A stretch of 52,857 bases of DNA from positions 1-52,857 of the forward strand of contig JAHBYV010000012.1 of NCBI GenBank assembly GCA_019635795.1, written 5' to 3'. Origin of the DNA: Rhizobiaceae bacterium. GTDB lineage: Bacteria; Pseudomonadota; Alphaproteobacteria; Rhizobiales; Rhizobiaceae. Positions 1 to 8,588 of the stretch are shown here, in pieces; position 1 is the first letter of the stretch, and the number at the start of each line of letters is the position of its first letter. Under the pieces are notes generated by a model that worked only from the letters and a program-made list of their open reading frames with translations, was not told the DNA's origin and ran no database searches. Position numbers and translations under genes: made by a program.

Positions 1-430
1 CATACCATCTGACGTCCGTGGCCATGGAAACCGCTTGCGCTTGCGCTCTTTCCGCGGTTGTCCGCGTAACCCGATCATAATCAATTTTGTTGTTTATCAA
101 CGCTACCGCTATAACAATGATGGTAGCAGCAAGGGTCAGAGCCTCGACCAGTCTGGCATTCGAAGGACCACTCACAGCAGCAGCTGTGTTTGATTGCATT
201 GTGATAGTTAGCTCCCGGATACGCCCTGAGAATAGTCACAAATCAATCGATGCATGCTTTAGGTTCGTTATCAAGCGAAAGGTTTCCGACATATATGCCC
301 GATTGATAACCCGCAGACTGTTACTGGGCGCATCAGGTCTCAACCATGCATAACCCAAAACGCCGATGAAACAGCGCTTTGGGTGAGCGCATTTTAGAAC
401 CTCTGAAAATGATCAGAGAATACTATATTA
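1..430. other. Left-edge stretch without a supported gene
   Basis: I see no convincing gene here. An 88-codon plus-strand frame at 87-353 has no recognisable family features and no good ribosome binding site. A minus-strand frame that could start at 78 and run off the left edge begins with a very basic stretch, but also lacks a ribosome binding site. A 6-bp stem (CTCTGA at 401-406, TCAGAG at 413-418) lies just past the 3' end of the DUF892 gene and could form a weak RNA hairpin, although no T-run follows it on the minus strand. Confidence 0.4.
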
Positions 431-919
431 TTACTTCTTCGATTTGCGGCTTTTATTCACAGAATTAACAGCTATGCTCGTAAGCTTGTTGTTAGCCGCC
501 TTTTCCTGATCCAGAATTTCCGAGAGAAGCTTGTGCGCTTCATCATGTCCCAGTTCTTTCGCCCATTCTCTAAGCGAACCATAGCGAGCAATCTCGTAAT
601 GTTCTACGGCCTGACAGGAAGCGAGGAGACCTGCATCCAGCGCAGTACCTGACGCTTCCTCAATCAGGCCATCTGCTTCCTTGAGCAGCCCCTCAATCGC
701 ATCGCATTTCTCCCCCTTTGCTTCCTTGCCAATAGACCTGAATACTTCCTGAAGCTTCTTGATTTGAGCTTTGGTCTCTTTGAGGTGCTCATCCGCGGCA
801 CCTTTAAGTTCATCGCTTTCAGCCGCTTTTGAAACCTTTGGCAGGGCTTTTGCGATCGCATTCTCTGCATAGTAAACATCAGCAAGAGTGTGCGCGAAAA
901 TGTCAGCTAGTGTTTTCAT
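431..919 (-). CDS. Ferritin-like DUF892 (YciE/YciF-type) protein
   Basis: This 162-aa protein is predicted to fold as a cytoplasmic ferritin-like four-helix bundle of the DUF892 (YciF/YciE) family, which is associated with general stress responses; the biochemical activity is not established. Seen in the sequence are an N-terminal MKTLADIF segment, a helix-1 region with YYAENAIAKALPK, the conserved AVEHYEIARYGSL helix carrying Glu, His and Tyr typical of the family, and a lysine-rich tail. The start at 919 is preferred over an upstream ATG at 1015 because GAGGG lies about 8 nt before it and the family N-terminus begins there. It is divergent from a broken flavin monooxygenase gene. Confidence 0.9.
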   Translation of the reverse strand: MKTLADIFAHTLADVYYAENAIAKALPKVSKAAESDELKGAADEHLKETKAQIKKLQEVFRSIGKEAKGEKCDAIEGLLKEADGLIEEASGTALDAGLLASCQAVEHYEIARYGSLREWAKELGHDEAHKLLSEILDQEKAANNKLTSIAVNSVNKSRKSKK

Positions 920-1089
920 AGGTAGACCCTCGTTGAAAATGCACAAACCAACGCGGCGCGGGAAAGTCCGTTCCATCCAGCGGGCCAGTCCAGTGGTAGC
1001 GCCTGAACCAAGCATGCACTAACATTGAAACCAGGCCACCAGATGGGGCAGGTCATAAAAGCACGATGTTTGTTGCCGGTGGAGAAGAA

Positions 1090-1602
1090 ATGCCTCGAAC
1101 TGCGCATAGCATCCACGGAGGCCCCCAAACCGATGCGCGTATATGCGTTGTGGGCGCTGGACCTTGCGGGTTAACAACACTCAAGAACTTAAAGGCTGTC
1201 GGGATTAAACACATCGCCTGCTACGACGACGGTGATGCCGTTGGGGGTAACTGGGTGTTCCGCAAAGAGCGTCAAAGCGTCTTTGCCACGACGCATTTGA
1301 TCTCGTCCAAAAAGCTATCTTCGTTTGAGGACTATCCGTTCCCGACCTATTTCCCCGACTTCCCCTCGCAACAGCTGATGCGATCCTATTTCGAAGATTA
1401 TGCACGCCATTTTGGCCTGATGGGCGACGTTCACCTCAACACCCATGTAAAGTTTGCGAGCTTACTTCCTGACGGACGCTGGATGGTAGTTGTGATTGAC
1501 AGCAAGGGCGAACGTGAAGAGGTATTCGACTATCTGATTTCCAAGATGGCGTTTGAACGCAACTATTGGATCAAAAGGAGAGGCTCGCAGCGCCTTCCTT
1601 GA
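1090..1602 (+). pseudogene. Truncated flavin-containing monooxygenase (N-terminal third)
   Basis: The frame encodes the N-terminal part of a class B flavin-dependent monooxygenase: the FAD-binding motif VVGAGPCGL is near residue 20 and the YDDGDAVGGNW segment near residue 45 is typical of the family. Family members are about 430-500 aa; here recognisable homology stops near residue 150 (FDYLIS, about position 1540), followed by about 20 unrelated residues and a stop. The missing part includes the NADPH-binding motif and the C-terminal half, so it should not be functional. GGAG 5 nt before the ATG at 1090 supports the start over 1066. Its tail runs 32 bp into the 3' end of the opposite-strand DsrE gene, so a deletion or rearrangement junction probably lies near 1540-1570. 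Confidence 0.75.
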
Positions 1603-1939
1603 GTTCTGCGTGCATGACGCTGGAACCGGCGATAATCACGCCGTCCAGCAAGTCGGACTGCTCATAGCCTCGTGAGTTAACGCAAGGCGGGCAGGCCCAG
1701 ATCACGCCGCCGCGGGCCTGAAAATCAGCGATAAGCTGTGCAAGCGGGTCCAGAGGTGGCACATGGGTCATCGTCTGGCCGCCCTTGCGCACAACGTCCA
1801 CGGCGGCGCTCGTCAGGAACACAAAAACCTTCATACCAGCGGTAATCGCGCCGTTTGCTATGGTGAACGCGACGGATGGCAATTCCGTATCAATTCCTCG
1901 GGTCATCAGAATCACGAGCTTTTCAGTCTTACTTGTCAT
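1571..1939 (-). CDS. DsrE family protein
   Basis: This 122-aa protein has the DsrE/DsrF-like alpha/beta fold. A beta strand KLVILMTRGIDT opens the protein, followed by a helix (SVAFTIANGAITAGMKVFVFLTSAAV) and a cysteine-containing loop ACPPCVNSRGYE, where relatives carry a conserved cysteine; it ends EGAASLSF. DsrE-fold proteins often handle sulfur or act as small peroxide/sulfur-responsive proteins, but the substrate here cannot be told. The start at 1939 has GGAG about 8 nt upstream; the frame extends to 2071 but that extension would overlap the divergent AraC-type gene. Its 3' end touches the broken monooxygenase gene. Confidence 0.8.
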   Translation of the reverse strand: MTSKTEKLVILMTRGIDTELPSVAFTIANGAITAGMKVFVFLTSAAVDVVRKGGQTMTHVPPLDPLAQLIADFQARGGVIWACPPCVNSRGYEQSDLLDGVIIAGSSVMHAELKEGAASLSF

Positions 1940-2022
1940 GACAGGGTCTCCGCTCAGGATGGATTTTGCTATAATCTGCAAAAGAAGCGTCCATGTCTTT
2001 GATCGGTCCGCCGAGAGGTTTG

Positions 2023-2985
2023 ATGGAAAATCCGTCGACGAAAGCCGCTGGAGATTTGCTTTCAGACGCATTGCGCCGGGTTCGCATCACCGGTTCAATG
2101 CAATACTGCTTCATGCCGAGAGGCGAATGGGAGATCGACGCGACACCCGCCCCCTACAAGCCGCGCGATTGCATCGGCTTTCATATAATGGCCGGCGGAA
2201 CATGCTGGCTGGAACTTGATGACGAGAGAACGGTTCTTATAGCTGGCGATATCGCTGCCTTTCCATTTGGCACGCAGCACAAGGTTGGTGCAGGCAATAG
2301 CGGTCGTATGATCGATCCTGGAAACGACCTGCCTCCCCCACCCTGGTCAGAAACGCCAATATTGCGCTACGCCGCCGACGGAGACGAAGTGCGGATGCTT
2401 TGCGGATATGTCCAATGCGAAGCTATGGATTTTGCGCCCTTCAGAAACATGCTGCCCAAATTCATTCACGTGCGAACGGCCGGCGACGGGGTCAACGATT
2501 GGCTTTCGCAAACAATACGCCAGATAGTTGCTGAAGTAGACATGCCAATGCGAGGAGGCGCTTCGGTGTTGGAACGTCTGACGGAAGTTGTGTTTCTGGA
2601 GGTGTTGCGACGGCAATTCCTGAACGAAGGAAAGCCGGAGAGCGGTTGGCTTGCGGCCGCGCATGATCCAGCTCTGGGCCGCTGCCTGGCGCTCATACAC
2701 GCCGAGCCCCGGCGCAACTGGACCTTGGCAGATATGGCGCGCGCAAGCGGCCTGTCCCGCAGCGTTTTGACAGACCGTTTCGGGCGTTGCCTGGACATGT
2801 CACCCATGCGCTACCTGCGTGACTGGCGGCTCTACCTTGCCAGTCTGGAGCTCAAACTTGCCGATAAGGCGGTCGCGATTATTGCCAATGAAGCTGGCTA
2901 TGGCGATGTAGCTTCCTTCAACCGGGCATTTTCGCGACGCTTCGGAACGCCTCCCGCCGAATGGCGGAAAATGAGGGCTGGTTGA
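2023..2985 (+). CDS. AraC family transcriptional regulator (cupin_6 N-terminus)
   Basis: This is a DNA-binding regulator with an N-terminal cupin-like sensing domain (about residues 1-190, with GFHIMAGGTCWLEL and PFGTQHKVGAG) and a C-terminal pair of AraC helix-turn-helices (WTLADMARASGLSRSVLTDRF, then ANEAGYGDVASFNRAFSRRFG). The length of 320 aa is normal. GAGAGG lies 4 nt before the ATG at 2023, so that start is preferred; an ATG at 1993 would add ten residues and has only a weak AAGAAG. It is divergent from the DsrE gene across a gap of 83 nt, and in this family the neighbouring divergent gene is the usual target, which is an inference here. The inducer is unknown. Confidence 0.85.
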   Translation: MENPSTKAAGDLLSDALRRVRITGSMQYCFMPRGEWEIDATPAPYKPRDCIGFHIMAGGTCWLELDDERTVLIAGDIAAFPFGTQHKVGAGNSGRMIDPGNDLPPPPWSETPILRYAADGDEVRMLCGYVQCEAMDFAPFRNMLPKFIHVRTAGDGVNDWLSQTIRQIVAEVDMPMRGGASVLERLTEVVFLEVLRRQFLNEGKPESGWLAAAHDPALGRCLALIHAEPRRNWTLADMARASGLSRSVLTDRFGRCLDMSPMRYLRDWRLYLASLELKLADKAVAIIANEAGYGDVASFNRAFSRRFGTPPAEWRKMRAG

Positions 2986-3034
2986 CACTTGAACCGAGGC
3001 GCGGAACAAGGCTGGCCTCACCGGGAGATGGCCT

Positions 3035-3403
3035 TTGGCAGAAGCAGTAAACTGGCAACGCTTTGAGGGCGGGCTCATATTCTTGAGCAGCGCTGTGCTC
3101 TATTGGCATTACGCAGAAATGCCGTGGTGGGCAGCATTACTTATCTTCTTTGCGCCGGATTTGAGTTTCATCGCGTATATGTTCGGTCCGCGAGTGGGAG
3201 CTTTTTTGTACAACGCGGTTCATATTTACGCGTTTGGCGCAGTGGTAGCCGTGCTGGGAGCGATTTGGAGTGCACCTCTATTAGTCGGAATCGGCATACT
3301 CTGGCTCGCACATTCAGGGTTTGACCGGCTTCTGGGCTACGGGCTGAAGTCGCCCGCAGGTTTCACCATTACGCATCTTGGTCGCATCGGAAAGCAGCCT
3401 TAG
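3035..3403 (+). CDS. DUF4260 small integral membrane protein
   Basis: This 122-aa hydrophobic protein has about four predicted membrane segments and the DUF4260 signature near the C-terminus (HSGFDRLLGYGLK). Its function is not known. It appears to start at a TTG codon at 3035 with GGGAG 7 nt upstream; the ATG at 3028 is in a different frame and not usable. It follows the AraC-type gene by 49 nt in the same direction and could be cotranscribed with it. Its 3' end faces the 3' end of the large TPR-OmpA-WD40 gene across 44 nt in which I see no intrinsic terminator. Confidence 0.8.
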   Translation: MAEAVNWQRFEGGLIFLSSAVLYWHYAEMPWWAALLIFFAPDLSFIAYMFGPRVGAFLYNAVHIYAFGAVVAVLGAIWSAPLLVGIGILWLAHSGFDRLLGYGLKSPAGFTITHLGRIGKQP

Positions 3404-3447
3404 CGCATTCGTCGAAAAGTCAGCCAGCGCCGGAGCGCATCAGTGCT

Positions 3448-6009
3448 CTAGTTCCTTTCAGGAACCAGCAGAGTTCGCGTTGGCAATTCTATTTCGGTGC
3501 CGCGTGATATTGCCGTGACCGTTTCTCCATCACGCGAAAGATCAAGCACAAAGGTGCCGCCACTGACCCATTTGGAAACTTCCGTCATGCGCTTGTAATC
3601 CACGACAGTAACGGAAACGTCGCTGGCCTCAAACTTCGCGTTAAAAACAACCCACGGACGGTCGGGATGGAATTTGAGATCCAGTGGGATCATAGGGACA
3701 TCCATCTGACGCGGACCGGAAAACCTTCTTGTGTCCCAAACGCTTAGCTTCATGCGGTTGTCGAACGCCAGCAAATGGCGTCCATCCGGACTGACGCCCA
3801 GAGTGTGCGGCCAGTTAACCCCCGTCAGGCGATGGACGGGCGCGAGAGTTTCAGCGTCCCAAATCACCACTTCGGTACCACGGTGCTGCCCACCGGCTAT
3901 CCTTTTTCCATCTGCCAGCCAAACGAGCGGGCCGCCAATGCGCGTGGTCCCCATTCTGGTCACTTTAAATGTACCAGTTTGAATGTCGTAGACCTTCAGG
4001 AAGCCATCACCCGTAGCGAATGCCAGAGCACCACTATCGGGACGCCAGGCAAACCCAACCACCTCCAAAGGCTCGTGAATTTGCGCCAAAGCTCGACCAC
4101 TTGCAGCTTCATAGACGTAGACGGCGTTCGCCGTATGGCCATCCTCTTCAGTATAGCTCGACGTCGCAGCTACATAGCGCGCATCAGGCGAAAAGCGAAA
4201 GCTGCCGCCACGATAAAGGGGCGCGAGGCCCGTATTGGTGCGCATATCCCAAATCTGAGGCGGGCTTCGTTCCAAGACCGCATGGCGGCCGTCCGGCGAA
4301 AAGACGTTGCCTTTCAACGCTGCCGGCCGCGGCGGCTGCGCCTTACCGACACGCCAAATTTCTACGCGCCTGTTTTGCTTGCGACCATCCCGGCTCCGAT
4401 TAGTAGCCTCTGGAAAGCGCGACCCGTGAGCCGCGATTCGCAGATTGTCGGACGGGATCTGATGTTTATCCATCAGATACTCCCGTACGGCATTTGCCCT
4501 CCGATAGGACAGTGGATCATTCCCGGCAGGTGTACCTGTCGAGTCCGTATAGCCTTCAATGGAAAGCACCTTCGAGCCGCCCGATGTTTTGAGCGCATTT
4601 GCCAGCTGATCGAGGTCGCGAAAGCCTTGTTCGGGGATAGCAGCGGAGTCTGTAGCAAAGTGAATACTGGGTGACACCGGGGCAAGGCGGTCGCTCGTGC
4701 CCGACACTTTTTCCAGCTCAACTGCCTGTCTTACAAGCGCTAGCTTATTCTTTACCCACGCTGAGCTTTCCCCGCCCTGAATATCGAGCACATCGAGATA
4801 GATCTTGGCATCCGAGAAATTCTGGGCCGCGATGCTGTTTTCCGCAGCAGCCTTTATAATCTTATGACGAACGAGCGTTGGCCAGGACTGTTTCAGCTTT
4901 TCAACATAGAATCTGTGGGCTTCGTCAAATCGCCCATAGGATTGGCGCGATACCCCGAACGTCCGTATCGCTTCAGCTCGCGCCATATCATGAGGTGCAA
5001 GTTCCAGCGCTTGCAATGCGAGTTTCCCTGCCCGATCAGGATCAGTCAGAAACTGATAGTGCATCCATGCAAGATCAATCTTCAGAGAATAATTGTCCGG
5101 AAGATGTTTGTCGGCTTTCTCGAGAAATTCCCGCGCTGCGTTGAAGTCATGCACCGCGATTTGGGTAAACGCCTCACTCGCTGCTTCCGCAGACGGATTG
5201 ATGTCAAATGCCCTGGAGAAATAGTCAATTGCATACCGTCCCGCATTTAACCGGTCACGCAGCGTTCGACCTATAAAAAGGTAGGCCTCATCGCTTTTCC
5301 CGCTTTGCAATAGCGGCTCCAGCACCTCGGCGACATAGGCGATGCGCCTCGCCGCTGGCGTCTGTGGGTCCATCTGTTTAAGGCGTAAATTTGCAAGTCG
5401 CTCATACACGAGAAATGGAGCGTCCTTATCAATCGCGCTTCTATACAAACGCTCGGCCTCTGAATGCTCGCCTTCAATCTCTGCATCCAGTGCGCGAACA
5501 AAATCAAACGCATACTCAAGGTTTCCGACCTTGCCCTGCCATTCATCGAGAAAGCGCATAGCTTCCTGCGTATTTCCGTGGATCTTCTTTCTCAGAAAAA
5601 AGCCATTGCGTACCAGATCGACATCAAACGGCGCTGTGTTCAACGCAGTATCGTAAACGCCGAGAGCCTCGGAATGCTTACCGCCGCGTTCCAGAGCCAG
5701 CGCTAGATTTATATAGCCAACAGTCATTTCCGGATCGGCATCAATTGCTCTACGATAGAGGGCAATGCTGTCCTCCTCGCGTCCCTCGATGCCCGCAATC
5801 CATGCAGCAGAGAATGTGCCTTCGGCTGTGCTCGGATAGTTTTTGGCCAGATGTCCGCGAATTATACTGCGTTCAACGGCGCTTGAAGTCTTCAGGCTGC
5901 GTTCCAGAAGCACATATGGATTACCAGAGAGCAGATGAGGGTTGGACGCGGTGGCGATTGGAGCGCTCAGCAAAAGTACCGCGATCATAAGGAATGTGCG
6001 CAACACCAT
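3448..6009 (-). CDS. Exported TPR - OmpA-like - WD40 fusion protein
   Basis: This 853-aa protein combines three modules. A signal peptide spans about residues 1-21 (hydrophobic core FLMIAVLLLSAPIATAS). Tetratricopeptide-type helical repeats fill about 70-430. An OmpA C-terminal peptidoglycan-binding domain lies at about 447-553 (IHFATDSAAIPEQG, IEGYTDSTG, NRRVEIWRVG). A WD40/YVTN-type beta-propeller occupies about 565-845 with repeated SPDGRH, SPDARY and IWDAET elements. The protein is predicted to sit in the periplasm, anchored non-covalently to peptidoglycan, with protein-interaction surfaces on both sides. The combination is uncommon and no exact function is known. It is transcribed alone, divergent from the LuxR-type gene at 6243, which may control it. 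Confidence 0.8.
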   Translation of the reverse strand: MVLRTFLMIAVLLLSAPIATASNPHLLSGNPYVLLERSLKTSSAVERSIIRGHLAKNYPSTAEGTFSAAWIAGIEGREEDSIALYRRAIDADPEMTVGYINLALALERGGKHSEALGVYDTALNTAPFDVDLVRNGFFLRKKIHGNTQEAMRFLDEWQGKVGNLEYAFDFVRALDAEIEGEHSEAERLYRSAIDKDAPFLVYERLANLRLKQMDPQTPAARRIAYVAEVLEPLLQSGKSDEAYLFIGRTLRDRLNAGRYAIDYFSRAFDINPSAEAASEAFTQIAVHDFNAAREFLEKADKHLPDNYSLKIDLAWMHYQFLTDPDRAGKLALQALELAPHDMARAEAIRTFGVSRQSYGRFDEAHRFYVEKLKQSWPTLVRHKIIKAAAENSIAAQNFSDAKIYLDVLDIQGGESSAWVKNKLALVRQAVELEKVSGTSDRLAPVSPSIHFATDSAAIPEQGFRDLDQLANALKTSGGSKVLSIEGYTDSTGTPAGNDPLSYRRANAVREYLMDKHQIPSDNLRIAAHGSRFPEATNRSRDGRKQNRRVEIWRVGKAQPPRPAALKGNVFSPDGRHAVLERSPPQIWDMRTNTGLAPLYRGGSFRFSPDARYVAATSSYTEEDGHTANAVYVYEAASGRALAQIHEPLEVVGFAWRPDSGALAFATGDGFLKVYDIQTGTFKVTRMGTTRIGGPLVWLADGKRIAGGQHRGTEVVIWDAETLAPVHRLTGVNWPHTLGVSPDGRHLLAFDNRMKLSVWDTRRFSGPRQMDVPMIPLDLKFHPDRPWVVFNAKFEASDVSVTVVDYKRMTEVSKWVSGGTFVLDLSRDGETVTAISRGTEIELPTRTLLVPERN

Positions 6010-6242
6010 TCTAGCCCCCGAACAAATTCGGTCGAACGCCTATTTCAGCAGCAGCAAGTGCGCATCACCCGTTTGGGGGATTTAGGTGAAGTGGATTTGT
6101 AATAGCTCCATATATTGGCTTGCCACAGCTTTCGTTGGTGCACCGACGGAGCCGTAGAAGTTCATTCAACACCTGAATGCTGTCTATCCGGTGAAATATT
6201 TGGAAACTATTCCATGCTTGAAGCACAGGACATCTGTTCAGC

Positions 6243-7346
6243 ATGAGGGTAAGTGGTTTGCCGTCCGCAAATTTTGCCGATGAATTGATTGAGACTATCT
6301 ATGCAGCGATGCTCGGTGAAACATCTTGGCAGACCTTCCTCGATCAATTGAACCGAATTTCGCCAGACACTTTTTCTACCCTCTTCTTCCACGACCTGAA
6401 CCGAAGCTCCGGTGGGGTAACACTCGTTGCCGGGGGATACGACAGCGCCCAGACCGACTACGAAGCGTATTATTCAAGTATCAATCCATGGATGAAACGC
6501 GTTGCTGCAACCCCACTCGGCGTAGGCGTTATCGGGGAACAGATTGTTGATCGCAAAGAGTTCAACAAGACCGAGTATTATCACGATTTCATTCATCGAA
6601 ACGGATTGGAAACAGGCATCGGGGTTACGCTGTTCCGCGACGAAGGATGCTATTTCCTGCTGAGCATACTCACGGGAGACACTGAGATAGAGCGCAATCT
6701 TGAACGTGCCGAACTGCTCAGCAAACTTGCCCCTCACCTCCAGCGCGTTTTCCGGTACTATCGAACCGGGCCTTTCAACCAATCAGTCCTCTCCTATGGG
6801 AAAACGATAGGCGATGCTGCAAACGCGGCGCTGATTATCGTGGACGATAAATTGCGGGTGCGCACGACTTCGACGGCAGGTGAAGCGCTTCTCGCCAAAG
6901 GTGACATTATCGGGCTGGATGCTCTTGGACGTATCCGCATGACAAACGCCGGCCAACACGCGCGTTTGTGCCGGATGCTGGATCGTGGTTCAGGTGAAGA
7001 TCGGACGGCGCAGTTCCAGAACGGGAAGCGCTCGGTGCAATTTGTACGCATCGGCCTCAACCGTGATGTCGAGTTCTTCGCCGGTCTTTCAGTGGCCATA
7101 CTTATCGCGCCCATGACACATACGGCACAGGCCGTTGAAGATGCACTGTGTGCAACCTACTCGCTTACTCCGGCAGAGCGCCGGGTGCTCTCGGGAATTC
7201 TGTCTGGACAGAAGCTGAAGCAAATAGCCGAAACCAACGGCATTGGTCTGGAAACGGTACGAAGCCAGCTAAAAGGCATTTATTTCAAAACAGGCGTCAA
7301 CAGCCAAACCGATCTGATCCGCATAGCATCGGGTTTTGCCGATTGA
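6243..7346 (+). CDS. LuxR-type helix-turn-helix regulator
   Basis: This 367-aa regulator has a C-terminal LuxR/GerE DNA-binding domain at about residues 303-362 (LTPAERRVLSGILSGQKLKQ, then GLETVRSQLKGIYFKTGV). The N-terminal 200 residues are a sensor region without an evident autoinducer-binding or response-regulator phosphoacceptor signature, so I would not call it a quorum sensor. A TTG at 6258 preceded by GAGGGT is a possible alternative start. It is divergent from the TPR-OmpA-WD40 gene over a 233-nt gap and is followed by the start of the sugar island. Regulatory target and ligand are unknown. Confidence 0.8.
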   Translation: MRVSGLPSANFADELIETIYAAMLGETSWQTFLDQLNRISPDTFSTLFFHDLNRSSGGVTLVAGGYDSAQTDYEAYYSSINPWMKRVAATPLGVGVIGEQIVDRKEFNKTEYYHDFIHRNGLETGIGVTLFRDEGCYFLLSILTGDTEIERNLERAELLSKLAPHLQRVFRYYRTGPFNQSVLSYGKTIGDAANAALIIVDDKLRVRTTSTAGEALLAKGDIIGLDALGRIRMTNAGQHARLCRMLDRGSGEDRTAQFQNGKRSVQFVRIGLNRDVEFFAGLSVAILIAPMTHTAQAVEDALCATYSLTPAERRVLSGILSGQKLKQIAETNGIGLETVRSQLKGIYFKTGVNSQTDLIRIASGFAD

Positions 7347-7380
7347 TTGGCAATGCCGACGCTTTGCACTGGCGCACAGC

Positions 7381-7395
7381 TTTGGTAATACCAAA
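7381..7395. promoter_or_regulatory. Putative GntR operator 1 (TTTGGT-AAT-ACCAAA)
   Basis: This is a perfect inverted repeat with 6-bp arms and a 3-nt spacer, core TGGT-N3-ACCA, which is the shape bound by FadR-subfamily GntR regulators. It lies in the 296-nt gap before the epimerase operon that encodes such a regulator (9755-10474), about 250 bp upstream of the first gene. Confidence 0.6.
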
Positions 7396-7549
7396 CTCAA
7401 CCACCAACGCCTTTGTTCGAAGCGGCGCACAAACATCCTTCATACATAGCATAACTATCTGATTATTATTGAATTTGTTATCACCAAAAATATCGTATCC
7501 GAATTTCTTGCCGGATTGCCGGAATTGCGATAGAAAACGCAGAGAGCCA

Positions 7550-7575
7550 AATTGGTCTAACCAGATTTGTCTGGT
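7550..7575. promoter_or_regulatory. Putative GntR operator 2 (composite palindromes)
   Basis: TGGTCTAACCA at 7553-7563 repeats the TGGT-N3-ACCA core. Its right half also pairs with a following arm, giving a second perfect inverted repeat ACCAGA-TTTG-TCTGGT at 7560-7575. It lies about 70-90 bp before the epimerase start at 7643, where a promoter would be expected. Probable site of autoregulation by the GntR protein encoded in this operon. Confidence 0.65.
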
Positions 7576-7642
7576 GATCGTTTGGGAGGAGAAGGCGCCG
7601 CGCGCCGCAAAATAAAGCCATTTTCGAGGAAAGGGACGTTCA

Positions 7643-8530
7643 ATGCATCTTTCGACTCACAACTGGATGCGCGCTGAGCCACTGGACACCACACTGCGCC
7701 GCATCAAAAAGTTCGGGTATGAAAGCATTGAAATTTCGGGCGAGCCAGCACAGTACCGGACCAATGAGACGCGCGCCTTATTGAAAGAGCATGGCATTCG
7801 CTGCTGGGGCGCGGTGACGCTGATGCTCGGCGACCGAAATCTGGCTGCCAAAGACCAAGGCCAGCGCGAACGGTCCGTGCAATATGTGAAAGACGTTCTC
7901 ACCATGATTTCCGAGCTCGACGGGGAGATCATCACGCTCGTTCCCTGCACAGTCGGCAAAGTGGTGCCGGATGGCACGGAAGAAGAAGAATGGAATTGGG
8001 TTGTCGATGCCACACGCGAATGTTTCAGCCACGCCAAGAAGGTTGGCGTGCGCATTGCAATCGAGCCGCTGAACCGCTTTGAAACCTATATGTTCAATCG
8101 CGGTGAGCAGGCGCTTGCTTTGGCAGACGCGGTAAGCCCGGAATGCGGAGTTTGCCTCGACGCCTATCACATCCATATGGAAGAGTTTGACGTCGAAGAG
8201 GCCATCCGCAAGGTTGGGAAGCGGCTTTTCGACTTCCACGTTGCGGAAAATAATCGCTTTGCTGCTGGGCTCGGCACAATCGACTGGAAAAAGATCGTCG
8301 GCATACTGAAGGACATTGGCTATGACGGCGCACTGACCAACGAATTCGTTGCGCCGGTGGACCGCACCCCGGCGAACCGTTACCCGGACATGGTCGAACG
8401 CAATCCGGTCGACATTTCTCCCGAACAGCTCAAATTCATCCAGGATCATGGTTCGAGCTTGCTTACCGAGAAGTTCTATACGGACCAGATGCGCATCACG
8501 GCAGAGACAATACTGCCCCTGATAAAGTGA
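7643..8530 (+). CDS. Sugar phosphate isomerase/epimerase family (TIM barrel)
   Basis: This 295-aa enzyme belongs to the xylose-isomerase-like TIM-barrel superfamily that includes ketose 3-epimerases and inosose dehydratases. The four metal-ligand positions are visible as Glu141 (IEPLNRFE), Asp173 (LDAYHIHME), His199 (FDFHVAENN) and Glu234 (TNEFV), so a divalent-metal-dependent isomerase, epimerase or dehydratase activity on a sugar or sugar acid is likely. It lacks a signal peptide and is cytoplasmic. A purine-rich GAGGAAAGGGA precedes the ATG. It is the first gene of an operon with a dehydratase, the GntR regulator and a hydroxyacid dehydrogenase, downstream of two operator-like palindromes. 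The exact substrate cannot be assigned. Confidence 0.9.
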   Translation: MHLSTHNWMRAEPLDTTLRRIKKFGYESIEISGEPAQYRTNETRALLKEHGIRCWGAVTLMLGDRNLAAKDQGQRERSVQYVKDVLTMISELDGEIITLVPCTVGKVVPDGTEEEEWNWVVDATRECFSHAKKVGVRIAIEPLNRFETYMFNRGEQALALADAVSPECGVCLDAYHIHMEEFDVEEAIRKVGKRLFDFHVAENNRFAAGLGTIDWKKIVGILKDIGYDGALTNEFVAPVDRTPANRYPDMVERNPVDISPEQLKFIQDHGSSLLTEKFYTDQMRITAETILPLIK

Positions 8531-8588
8531 GCATTGAGGCTTCGCTCTTGCAGCGGAGCATACCGACTGAAACTCGGAGAGCGATGGG

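Noticed and set aside
1-78. Minus-strand frame that could be the 5' end of a gene running off the left edge
   Set aside because: Only about 26 codons visible, very basic, without a ribosome binding site.
87-353. Plus-strand frame of 88 codons at the left edge
   Set aside because: No family features, no ribosome binding site and unusual composition; probably chance.
3775-4674. Long plus-strand frame of 299 codons opposite the TPR-OmpA-WD40 gene
   Set aside because: It is the antisense shadow of a gene with clear domains and shows no family features itself.
6243-7346. LuxR-type protein as a quorum-sensing receptor
   Set aside because: No clear autoinducer-binding signature and no LuxI-type synthase gene in the window.
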